A stretch of 12,410 nt of DNA from Thermoactinomycetaceae bacterium (lineage in GTDB: Bacteria > Bacillota > Bacilli > Thermoactinomycetales > Thermoactinomycetaceae), in assembly GCA_025449475.1 (NCBI GenBank), contig JANWJM010000032.1:1-12410 (forward strand), read 5' to 3'. A model generated the notes under the pieces. It worked only from the letters and a program-made list of their open reading frames with translations, ran no database searches and was not told the DNA's origin. Position 1 is the stretch's first letter, and every line of letters starts with the position of its first letter. The translations under genes were made by a program, and so were the position numbers. Below, piece by piece: positions 6,760 through 12,410 of the stretch.

Positions 6760-6811
6760 ATACTATGAATCATTCTCTCATATTATGAGAGCCCTTCTCG
6801 GATATTATGAG
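6760..6811. repeat. Three short direct repeats between rocB-like gene and terC
   Basis: ATACTATGAA (6760-6769), ATATTATGAG (6780-6789) and ATATTATGAG (6802-6811) repeat at 20- and 22-bp steps, about two helical turns. The middle copy lies inside a perfect inverted repeat CTCTCAT-ATT-ATGAGAG (6775-6791). The last copy overlaps the stop codon of the upstream gene. The inverted repeat lacks a following T-run on the minus strand, so it is not a good terminator. An operator array for terC is possible but unproven. Confidence 0.4.
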
Positions 6812-8454
6812 TGAAATAACTGTTGAATCACTTGATAGATTAAATTAGGAACCATCTGCATACTATATGAAAGTTCCACTCTCTCCCATTGCTTATGTGC
6901 ATCTTTTCCAAACGGTCCAATATTGATGACTGGGACATTTAATATTCGAATGGATTCTACATCATACTGATATTTCCTTCCCCAAGCTGGCATGTTTTTC
7001 TCAAAAGCTTTGATATCTTTTTCGCCATCACTGATCGCAACAAAACTCATATCTGAAAGGTATGGATAAAATTTGCGAACGTGAATGGGTTGGGGATTAT
7101 GAGGTTGAAGAACCTCAACAGCTTTTTCAATCGCTAACGTTAATCGATTCCACTTTTCATCGTGCTGATTTACAACCACTCGAGGGATATAAGGAGAAGA
7201 ATAAAAGAGTATAATGGCTGGCTCACCATCGCCTCCCCAACGCCAGAGCTCTTCGACCATCTTTCTGGAGTATTCTCGAATATCAATCTGATCCTCATGC
7301 AAGAGATTAATGGAGTAACGGAGCATTCCCTCTTCAAACTCTTCTCCCATTTCACGCACACATTTTTGATAAAATTCTTGATATGTGAAGACTCTGGGCA
7401 CGATTTGAGGTGGTTCATAAGAAAATCCGGTTAATTGACTGTACTGTTGAAATCGTTTGTAATAAATCTCGATCGCAGATTCAAAAGCTTCGATCGCTAC
7501 TTTTTTCATCAGGTTGAGAACATCCTTAGGGGAACGACGATTGACAAAAAAATTATAATAGGCAAAAGCTGTTTGTGGAGTTTGAACATCATATTGCTTT
7601 TTTAAATCCGTTTGTTTCAACGAGACAGGTGGTAACGTCACCTCTCCATCCATTTCATCACAGAAATTTGCATTGTAGTTCAATCGCCGGGTTAACTCCG
7701 AAAGAATCAAATTGGGATCAAATCCCTCAAAAAGTTGACCTGCGTGTGTCTCTTTACCTACTGCAAAAAAGGTCGGCAATAATTTTCCAACTGTCCCCAA
7801 GTAAATATACCGAGCTTGATCCCCTAAAAATCGAGGAGAAGTATAATCAGAAGTAATCGCAGCGATATAATGTAAATGTTCTTTTTTGGCAATTTGTTTG
7901 ATCTTTTTTAATGCAGTCAGAATACCAGCATGATTATTTTCTTCATCACAAGTGATCACAACAAGCAAATTTCCTTTGAGTTCATGTGGATTCTCAGAAA
8001 AGTGTCGCAATAAGGCAATATGGCTTGCTATACCACTTTTCATATCTAGAACGCCTCGTCCATTTAACCAATTATCAGAGCGAATCTCTTCTTTGATATG
8101 TTCCGGTATCGGATGTTTTAACCATTCTTCTTTTAAATCATCGGGTGAAAAGGCAAATCGTTTCCATTTCCCATAATCCTCAACGCCAACCGTATCCATA
8201 TGACTGAGTAGAATTACAGTCTCCGCTGTAGTCGAAGAACCTTTGACGAGTGCAAGAATGTTGTATCGTTCTCGATCGTCGCGTTTTGTTCTCATTTTTT
8301 GAAGATGAGTGGGATTTTCTTGGAAGTAAGGAAGTTCGGTTAAAAGATCATACAATAAATGTGCCATATTCCGCTCATCAATCGTTCCGACAACACTGGG
8401 CTGTTGAACGAGTCGTTTGGTTAATCCGAACACTTCATCGTAAAAATTGATCAA
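6805..8454 (-). CDS. RocB-like M20-family metallopeptidase
   Basis: The 549-residue protein resembles Bacillus RocB, a cytosolic M20-family protein linked to arginine use whose reaction is not firmly known. Metal-ligand candidates of the M20 fold are all there: His85 and Asp87 in SHMDTV, Asp137 in GRGVLDMKSG, catalytic Glu171/Glu172 in CDEENNHAG, Asp203 in ITSDYTS, and a late His520 in GPFGKDAHKQWE. His237 in KETHAG fits the lid/dimerisation domain. The start is TTG at 8452-8454, with AAAGGGG about eight bases upstream. It lies 29 bp after thiI and probably shares its transcript. The gene symbol is left blank because no other arginine-catabolism (roc) genes are nearby. Confidence 0.85.
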   Translation of the reverse strand: MINFYDEVFGLTKRLVQQPSVVGTIDERNMAHLLYDLLTELPYFQENPTHLQKMRTKRDDRERYNILALVKGSSTTAETVILLSHMDTVGVEDYGKWKRFAFSPDDLKEEWLKHPIPEHIKEEIRSDNWLNGRGVLDMKSGIASHIALLRHFSENPHELKGNLLVVITCDEENNHAGILTALKKIKQIAKKEHLHYIAAITSDYTSPRFLGDQARYIYLGTVGKLLPTFFAVGKETHAGQLFEGFDPNLILSELTRRLNYNANFCDEMDGEVTLPPVSLKQTDLKKQYDVQTPQTAFAYYNFFVNRRSPKDVLNLMKKVAIEAFESAIEIYYKRFQQYSQLTGFSYEPPQIVPRVFTYQEFYQKCVREMGEEFEEGMLRYSINLLHEDQIDIREYSRKMVEELWRWGGDGEPAIILFYSSPYIPRVVVNQHDEKWNRLTLAIEKAVEVLQPHNPQPIHVRKFYPYLSDMSFVAISDGEKDIKAFEKNMPAWGRKYQYDVESIRILNVPVINIGPFGKDAHKQWERVELSYSMQMVPNLIYQVIQQLFHS

Positions 8455-8483
8455 AGATGATTCCCCTTTCTTTGAGCCTTTGT

Positions 8484-9683
8484 TTAAAAATAGGAGAATT
8501 CCTTATTTTCTTGATCAGGCGAAAGGTCAATGATCTCTGTCTTCTCAACAGCCTCCTGAACCAATTGTTCGATATTTAAAAGTTTTTCTTGTTTTTCGGT
8601 CACATGCAATTGCGGTTTTGTCTTAGGTGCTTTTGGTAAAAACACTGTACAACAATCTTCATACGGCAAGATCGATGTTTCATATGTGCCAATCTCTTTA
8701 GCCAAATTGATGATCTCTAATTTATCCATCCCTATGAGCGGTCTTAAAATGGGTAGCGTGGTCACTGCGTTAACCACATTCATGCTTTCCAGCGTCTGAC
8801 TGGCTACCTGTCCCAGACTCTCACCCGTCACTAAAGCTAAACAGCCATGTTTTCTCGCTAAGCTTTCCGATATCCGTATCATAAATCGACGCATAATCGT
8901 GATCGAATAAGAAGAATAGCAATGTTCATTGATTTGAGTCTGAATCTCCGTAAATGGAACAACCAAAAGACGAATCGTGCCGACATAACGGGTTAAATGC
9001 TGAGCAAGATCAATCACCTTCTGCTTTGCGCGTTCACTGGTAAAAGGAAAACTATGAAAATGTACCGCGCAAAGCTTCCCGCCTCTTTTGCTTGTCAAAT
9101 ATCCAGCTACAGGACTATCAATTCCGCCTGAAAGGAGCAACATTACGGAGCCGCTTACCCCTACAGGTAATCCTCCCAATCCGAGTATATCATTTCCATA
9201 AATATAAGAAAATCGACCTCTCACCTCGACATGGATGAAAAGATCGGGATGATGTACATCCACTTTTACATTCCTTATTTGTGACAAAATAAATCCGCCA
9301 ATTTCGCGATTGATCTGATCTGAGCGATAAGGGAACTGTTTATCGGTTCGCTTGCTAACCACTTTAAAAGTGGAGATTTGTGCAGACTGACTTTGCACCA
9401 GCTCCAGCGCTTTTTCTTTTAATCGGTCAATTTCAGATGGAACCTTCCAAGCAGGACTGATGCCCACAATCCCAAAGACTTCTTTTAAACGGGATATAAC
9501 TTGCTCATGATTGTACCCATTTAACTCTACAAACAGACGCCCTCTCGCTCGAATAACTGATACCCGTGGAAAAATTGCTAACTTTTCTTCAATGTTTTTG
9601 ACCAATTGTTCGATAAATATCTCTCGATTTTTCTTCTTTAACGCCAATTCGCCATATCGAATAAGTATACAATCGTACCTCAT
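8484..9683 (-). CDS. thiI: tRNA 4-thiouridine synthase ThiI
   Basis: ThiI adenylates uridine 8 of tRNA and accepts persulfide sulfur to make 4-thiouridine; in some bacteria it also serves thiamine synthesis. The 399-residue protein has an N-terminal ferredoxin-like/THUMP region (to about 165), then an adenylation domain with the PP-loop SGGIDSP at 185-191. Cys344-Cys345 lie in YEDCCTVFLPKAPKTKP, the position of the catalytic cysteine. It lacks the C-terminal rhodanese domain of the E. coli protein, as in Bacillus, where a dedicated cysteine desulfurase supplies sulfur. The gene for that partner ends only 3 bp upstream, and the AAAGGATC ribosome site lies inside its last codons, implying coupled translation. 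Confidence 0.95.
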   Translation of the reverse strand: MRYDCILIRYGELALKKKNREIFIEQLVKNIEEKLAIFPRVSVIRARGRLFVELNGYNHEQVISRLKEVFGIVGISPAWKVPSEIDRLKEKALELVQSQSAQISTFKVVSKRTDKQFPYRSDQINREIGGFILSQIRNVKVDVHHPDLFIHVEVRGRFSYIYGNDILGLGGLPVGVSGSVMLLLSGGIDSPVAGYLTSKRGGKLCAVHFHSFPFTSERAKQKVIDLAQHLTRYVGTIRLLVVPFTEIQTQINEHCYSSYSITIMRRFMIRISESLARKHGCLALVTGESLGQVASQTLESMNVVNAVTTLPILRPLIGMDKLEIINLAKEIGTYETSILPYEDCCTVFLPKAPKTKPQLHVTEKQEKLLNIEQLVQEAVEKTEIIDLSPDQENKEFSYF

Positions 9684-9686
9684 TTT

Positions 9687-10844
9687 TCATTGATCCTTTA
9701 TGATATGTTGTAAAGAGGGAATAACCGTTTTTAATAATTCAGCCAGCTCAACGAGTTCAGACTCCGACGTATCCAAGCCCATACTGATTCGAATCGATCC
9801 GAGTGCTTCTCGTGGAGTTAAACCCATATCCAACAAAACTCGGCTTGGCTTTTCCAATCTCGAAGAGCAAGCAGACTTACTCGAAACATAACAATTCTTT
9901 GTCTCCAGCGAATGAACAATCACTTCCGATTTCAATCCTGGAAAAGATAGATTGATAATATAGGGGGATGATTCATTCGGTGTTGGATCTCCGTTAATCA
10001 TGACATTATCTAAGTTTGCTTTGATTTGTTCAAGAAAAGACAGCTTCCACTTCAAAACCTTTTTTGTTTTCTCCACCCGTTTTTGATCTGCAAGTGTAGC
10101 CGCTTTAGCAAGCCCAGCTATACCAGGCACATTTAAGGTTCCTGAACGTATTCCCTGTTCTTGACCGCCACCCACCATTAATGGAGATAATTGTATGCCT
10201 TGTCGAAGATAGAGCGCTCCTACTCCCTTGGGTCCATGAAATTTATGCCCCGACAACGATAGGAGATCAATTTTCCACTGTTTGGGATGAACCGGTAACT
10301 TTCCAAATGACTGCACTGCATCAACATGAAAAAAGATTTTGGGATAGGATTGAAGAATTTGACCAATCTCTTGAATCGGTTGGATAGTTCCAGTCTCATT
10401 GTTGACATGCATCACCGAAACTAAAACCGTCTCATCGGTAATTGCGCGCTCGATATCTGCAGGATCAACCTTCCCTTTTTCATTCGCGGATATATACGTA
10501 ATTTTCCAGCCCCATTCTTCCAACTGCTTATGCACATCATAGACGGAAGGGTGCTCAATCTGGGTAGTAATCAAATGAGAACCACGTTGTTGATACGCGA
10601 ATGCAATTCCCTTGATGGCTAAATTATTCGCCTCGGTCCCACCAGAAGTAAAATAGATTTCATTGGTTGAAGCCTCCAACTGACGTGCCAAGACTTCTCG
10701 CGCCGCGTTGACCAAACGTTCCGCTTTCCCACCTAGACCATGTAACGAAGATGGATTTGCAAAAATATCCTGCATCACTTCCGTCATGACGGATAACACT
10801 TCTGAATCGATGCGTGATGTTGCACTATTATCAAGATAAATCAA
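9687..10844 (-). CDS. Cysteine desulfurase (NifS/IscS family), probable sulfur donor to ThiI
   Basis: This PLP enzyme removes sulfur from cysteine as an enzyme-bound persulfide. Seen in 385 residues: YLDNSATS at the N-terminus, SGGTEANN at 68-74 region, His98 in IEHPS, the cofactor-contacting VDAVQS (Asp175), PLP lysine Lys201 in SGHKFHGPKG, and catalytic Cys326 in SSKSACSS on the mobile loop. The start is TTG at 10842-10844, seven bases after GGGGG. Its 3-bp spacing to thiI matches the Bacillus nifZ-thiI pair, so its main job is probably thiolation of tRNA rather than general iron-sulfur assembly. It heads a minus-strand run of thiI, the RocB-like gene and perhaps terC. Confidence 0.93.
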   Translation of the reverse strand: MIYLDNSATSRIDSEVLSVMTEVMQDIFANPSSLHGLGGKAERLVNAAREVLARQLEASTNEIYFTSGGTEANNLAIKGIAFAYQQRGSHLITTQIEHPSVYDVHKQLEEWGWKITYISANEKGKVDPADIERAITDETVLVSVMHVNNETGTIQPIQEIGQILQSYPKIFFHVDAVQSFGKLPVHPKQWKIDLLSLSGHKFHGPKGVGALYLRQGIQLSPLMVGGGQEQGIRSGTLNVPGIAGLAKAATLADQKRVEKTKKVLKWKLSFLEQIKANLDNVMINGDPTPNESSPYIINLSFPGLKSEVIVHSLETKNCYVSSKSACSSRLEKPSRVLLDMGLTPREALGSIRISMGLDTSESELVELAELLKTVIPSLQHIIKDQ

Positions 10845-10883
10845 CGATGAGCCCCCTTCCTTCCTTTTCTTTGACCATCAAAC

Positions 10884-10892
10884 ATCATAACA
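10884..10892 (-). promoter_or_regulatory. Possible extended -10 promoter of the nifS-like/thiI operon
   Basis: On the minus strand TGTTATGAT combines a TGn extension with TATGAT (5 of 6 matches to TATAAT), about 40 bp before the TTG start. No good -35 box is seen at 16-18 bases. Confidence 0.35.
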
Positions 10893-10979
10893 CATACAAC
10901 AGATGAAATTCTATTGCCAATCAAAATCAAAGTTGAAAAGATGGATCAAACAAGGCTGAGTATCTTTAGAATAGTCTTC

Positions 10980-11009
10980 TATACAAACCGAACAAGCATA
11001 GAGTACAAT
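10980..11009 (+). promoter_or_regulatory. Predicted promoter of the cationic-peptide gene
   Basis: TATACA (10980-10985) and TACAAT (11004-11009) are 18 bases apart. The start would be near 11016, giving a leader of about 27 bases that holds the AAAGGAG ribosome site. The -35 box is weak (4 of 6). Confidence 0.45.
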
Positions 11010-11042
11010 AATAATGGAAAGATATCTAAAGGAGAGATACTT

Positions 11043-11171
11043 ATGGGACTGCTTTCACAAGTGGGCAAAGCGATTGGGAAACGCGTACTAAAAGGGAGCA
11101 AAAAAAAGGTTATCAAGGGGATCCTTACACTCCTTGCTAGTAAAGCAGTTAAAAAATTGATCAAAAAATAA
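11043..11171 (+). CDS. Small strongly cationic amphipathic peptide, function unknown
   Basis: A 42-residue peptide starts at the ATG at 11043, eight bases after AAGGAG, and ends in TAA. It has 12 Lys and 1 Arg (Lys at 9, 13, 17, 20-22, 25, 34, 37, 38, 41, 42; Arg14), no acidic residue and no cysteine, so its charge is about +13. Two amphipathic helices can be drawn, about 2-17 and 23-42, joined by a GSKKK turn; in the second, V23/I24, I27/L28, L31, A35/V36 and L39/I40 fall on one face. There is no signal peptide, double-glycine leader or modification enzyme nearby. The composition resembles leaderless bacteriocins and other membrane-active peptides, but a nucleic-acid binder or an unexpressed ORF is possible. 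The frame stays open to an ATG at 10914, but that start has no ribosome site and precedes the promoter. Confidence 0.55.
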   Translation: MGLLSQVGKAIGKRVLKGSKKKVIKGILTLLASKAVKKLIKK

Positions 11172-11186
11172 TGAGCCAATACGCGA

Positions 11187-11654
11187 TCAATGGCAAGATT
11201 GTGCGCCTCGTTTCTGCAAATATCGTTGATGATATTCTTCTGCACGATAGAACGTAGAAGCTGGCGCAATCTCCGTTACAACCGGATCACGAAATTTACC
11301 AGACTGATTAAGTCGCTCTTTCATTTTTTCTGCCTGTTTTTGTTGTGCTTGATGATGATAAAACACCACGGAACGATATTGAGTGCCACGATCAGGCCCT
11401 TGACGATTTAATGTTGTGGGATCATGCATATGAAAAAACTCCCATAGCAGTTGTTCATAGGTCACTTGCTGAACATCAAACACGAGATGAACCACCTCGG
11501 CATGCCCTGTTTGACCGGTACAAACTTCTTCATAAGTAGGATTTTTCTTAGTTCCGCCCATATAACCAACAGCTGTCTCGATGACTCCAGGAATCTTGCG
11601 AAAATGCTCTTCTACGCCCCAAAAACAACCTGCTCCAAAAGTTGCCTTTTCCAT
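11187..11654 (-). CDS. msrA: Peptide methionine-S-sulfoxide reductase
   Basis: MsrA reduces the S-form of methionine sulfoxide in proteins, using thioredoxin to reset its cysteines. The 155-residue cytosolic protein has the catalytic GCFWG motif with Cys10 followed by VEEHFRKIPGV, then GYMGGTKKNPTYEEVCTGQTGHAEVV, the HDPTTLNRQGPDRGTQYRS substrate pocket, and a C-terminal Cys154 that probably acts as the resolving cysteine. The start ATG at 11652-11654 has a strong AAGGAGGAG a few bases upstream. It has its own promoter at 11677-11705 and is convergent with the small peptide gene, whose stop is only 15 bp away. No MsrB domain or neighbour is present. Confidence 0.95.
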   Translation of the reverse strand: MEKATFGAGCFWGVEEHFRKIPGVIETAVGYMGGTKKNPTYEEVCTGQTGHAEVVHLVFDVQQVTYEQLLWEFFHMHDPTTLNRQGPDRGTQYRSVVFYHHQAQQKQAEKMKERLNQSGKFRDPVVTEIAPASTFYRAEEYHQRYLQKRGAQSCH

Positions 11655-11676
11655 CTAAATCTCCTCCTTAGATGAC

Positions 11677-11705
11677 ATAATTCATTCATTATTCATTAAT
11701 ATCAA
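11677..11705 (-). promoter_or_regulatory. Predicted promoter of msrA
   Basis: On the minus strand TTGATA (11700-11705) and AATTAT (11677-11682) are 17 bases apart, just upstream of the AAGGAGGAG site. The -35 box is good and the -10 moderate, so the leader would be short. Confidence 0.5.
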
Positions 11706-11720
11706 TCTTCTACTTATTTG

Positions 11721-11737
11721 TGGTATACTCAGAGTAT
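11721..11737 (+). promoter_or_regulatory. Extended -10 promoter overlapped by a palindrome
   Basis: TGGTATACT (11721-11729) is an extended -10 element for the small membrane protein gene; no good -35 box is seen. The perfect inverted repeat ATACTC-A-GAGTAT (11725-11737) runs from the -10 box to about the start site, where a repressor could block initiation. The overlap is seen; regulation is inferred. Confidence 0.5.
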
Positions 11738-11764
11738 CCTGATTAAGCAGGTGATTTATACTTA

Positions 11765-12013
11765 ATGAGACAAAAATTTAAAAATTGGTGGCTAAATCTC
11801 TTAGGTTATTCATTTTTAATCCTAGGGATTATTGGCTGTTTTACACCTATCTTACAAGGATTGCTTTTTATTTTTATTGGACTAGCCATCCTTTCAAAAT
11901 CTTCGCCTTGGGCAAAGAATTTACTGATTAAATTACATAAGAAATATCCAACCATCGCGAAAAAAGCCAATCAATTTTTAAATAAATTTTCTTGGCGATC
12001 AAAAAGAACATAG
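11765..12013 (+). CDS. Small membrane protein resembling the PGPGW family
   Basis: The 82-residue protein has a basic N-terminus, one or two hydrophobic segments (about 11-43, reading GYSFLILGIIGCFTPILQG then LLFIFIGLAILS) and a long basic cytoplasmic-type tail from SKSSPWAKN onward. The pattern LG-I-G-x-TP-x2-x-G-LF-x-GL-x-LS-x-SPWAK fits a widespread bacterial family named for a PGPGW motif, though the exact motif is not kept here (TPILQGLLF). The function of that family is unknown to me. The start ATG at 11765 follows AGGTGAT by nine bases, and the gene has its own promoter. It is convergent with the methyltransferase gene, with only 2 bp between stop codons. Confidence 0.75.
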   Translation: MRQKFKNWWLNLLGYSFLILGIIGCFTPILQGLLFIFIGLAILSKSSPWAKNLLIKLHKKYPTIAKKANQFLNKFSWRSKRT

Positions 12014-12015
12014 AA

Positions 12016-12410
12016 TCAATCCTTTACTCGTGCGATCCCAATTCCATCCCCGATGGGAAGTAATAACGATTCCAAACGTGGATCTTGCGCAAGCATTTGA
12101 TTGGTTTGACGAAGCCTTTGTGGTGAATCAGCTTGATCCGATTCATCCAATACCCTTCCATGAAAAAATAGATTATCCGCTGTGATCAGAGCACCTGGGC
12201 GTGAAAGAGCGATCGCCTTTTGCAAGTAATCAGGATAACTCAATTTATCTGCATCGATGAAAAAGAAGTCAAACAATTGATTGGTCTGAATCAGTTCATC
12301 CATCACCTGTTTGGCATCACCCGCGACGAAGGTTACTTTGCTCATTACATTTGCTTTTTTGATATTTTCTTTTGCATATTTGATATGTTCCTCTTTATAT
12401 TCGATGGTGG
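12016..12410 (-). CDS. AdoMet-dependent O-methyltransferase (TrmR/catechol-OMT-like), 5' end cut off by window edge
   Basis: The open frame continues past the Met codon at 12345 to the right edge, adding TIEYKEEHIKYAKENIKKANV, which matches the end of the AdoMet-binding acidic strand and following helix of this family. That Met is therefore internal and about 131 residues of the C-terminal part are visible. Seen: VTFVAGDAKQVM, the metal-binding FFFIDADKLSYPDYL, GALITADNLFFHGRV, and a final LLPIGDGIGIARVKD strand. Family members include Bacillus YrrM (TrmR, which methylates 5-hydroxyuridine in tRNA) and caffeoyl-CoA-type enzymes. Without the N-terminus and neighbours the substrate cannot be chosen. 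Confidence 0.88.
   Translation of the reverse strand, partial: TIEYKEEHIKYAKENIKKANVMSKVTFVAGDAKQVMDELIQTNQLFDFFFIDADKLSYPDYLQKAIALSRPGALITADNLFFHGRVLDESDQADSPQRLRQTNQMLAQDPRLESLLLPIGDGIGIARVKD

Noticed and set aside
6775..6791. CTCTCAT/ATGAGAG hairpin as terminator of the RocB-like gene
   Set aside because: Only 7 bp, AT-rich, and no T-run follows on the minus strand.
6696..6804. yybP-ykoY manganese riboswitch before terC
   Set aside because: The gap is short and I could not find the conserved paired elements of that riboswitch.
7162..7434. Plus-strand ORFs opposite the RocB-like gene
   Set aside because: Antisense shadows of a well-supported coding region with no recognisable protein features.
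10914..11042. Longer form of the cationic peptide (85 residues from ATG at 10914)
   Set aside because: No ribosome site at that ATG, the best promoter lies downstream of it, and the added residues are of different, unremarkable composition.
11765..12013. The small membrane protein as an immunity partner of the cationic peptide
   Set aside because: It is separated by msrA on the other strand, has its own promoter, and resembles a widespread household family.

Overview
The window looks like a moderately AT-rich Bacillales-type Firmicute chromosome. Five things point there: a competence comG operon, SpeA and SpeE proteins that read like the Bacillus enzymes, a ThiI without a rhodanese domain paired with its own cysteine desulfurase, strong AAGGAG-type ribosome binding sites, and TTG/GTG starts on several genes. 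No phage genes, transposases, insertion sequences or CRISPR repeats are visible. A thermoactinomycete or related spore-former is a guess from general flavour and could not be tested.

Layout, left to right. (1) 1-2550, minus strand: the first three genes of a comG operon (comGA, comGB, and comGC cut by the left edge), encoding the ATPase, membrane platform and major pseudopilin of the DNA-uptake machine. Just upstream of comGA lie the terminator of speD and a leader with two GAAAC/GTTTC palindromes. (2) 2582-5929: a polyamine locus. speD (minus) is divergent from speA-speE (plus) across a 484-bp regulatory gap holding promoters for both directions and a catabolite-response-like site. A tRNA-Gln(TTG) follows speE, and a 21-bp perfect hairpin separates it from the convergent terC. 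(3) 5997-10844, minus strand: nifS-like cysteine desulfurase, thiI (3-bp gap), a RocB-like M20 peptidase (29-bp gap), then a TerC-family membrane protein after 109 bp. (4) 10914-12410: a short gene for a strongly cationic 42-residue peptide (plus), msrA (minus), a small membrane protein (plus) and an O-methyltransferase cut by the right edge (minus).

How they work together. SpeA (arginine to agmatine), SpeD (decarboxylated AdoMet) and SpeE (aminopropyl transfer) are three of the four activities needed for spermidine from arginine. Agmatinase (SpeB) is not in the window. NifS-like and ThiI form a sulfur relay for 4-thiouridine in tRNA. MsrA repairs oxidised methionine. The rest are household or uncharacterised genes.

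Most of the window is ordinary. The least explained items are the 42-residue cationic peptide at 11043-11171, the comGA leader (whose longest reading frame begins inside a terminator loop), and the tRNA-Gln whose 3' CCA is part of the following hairpin.
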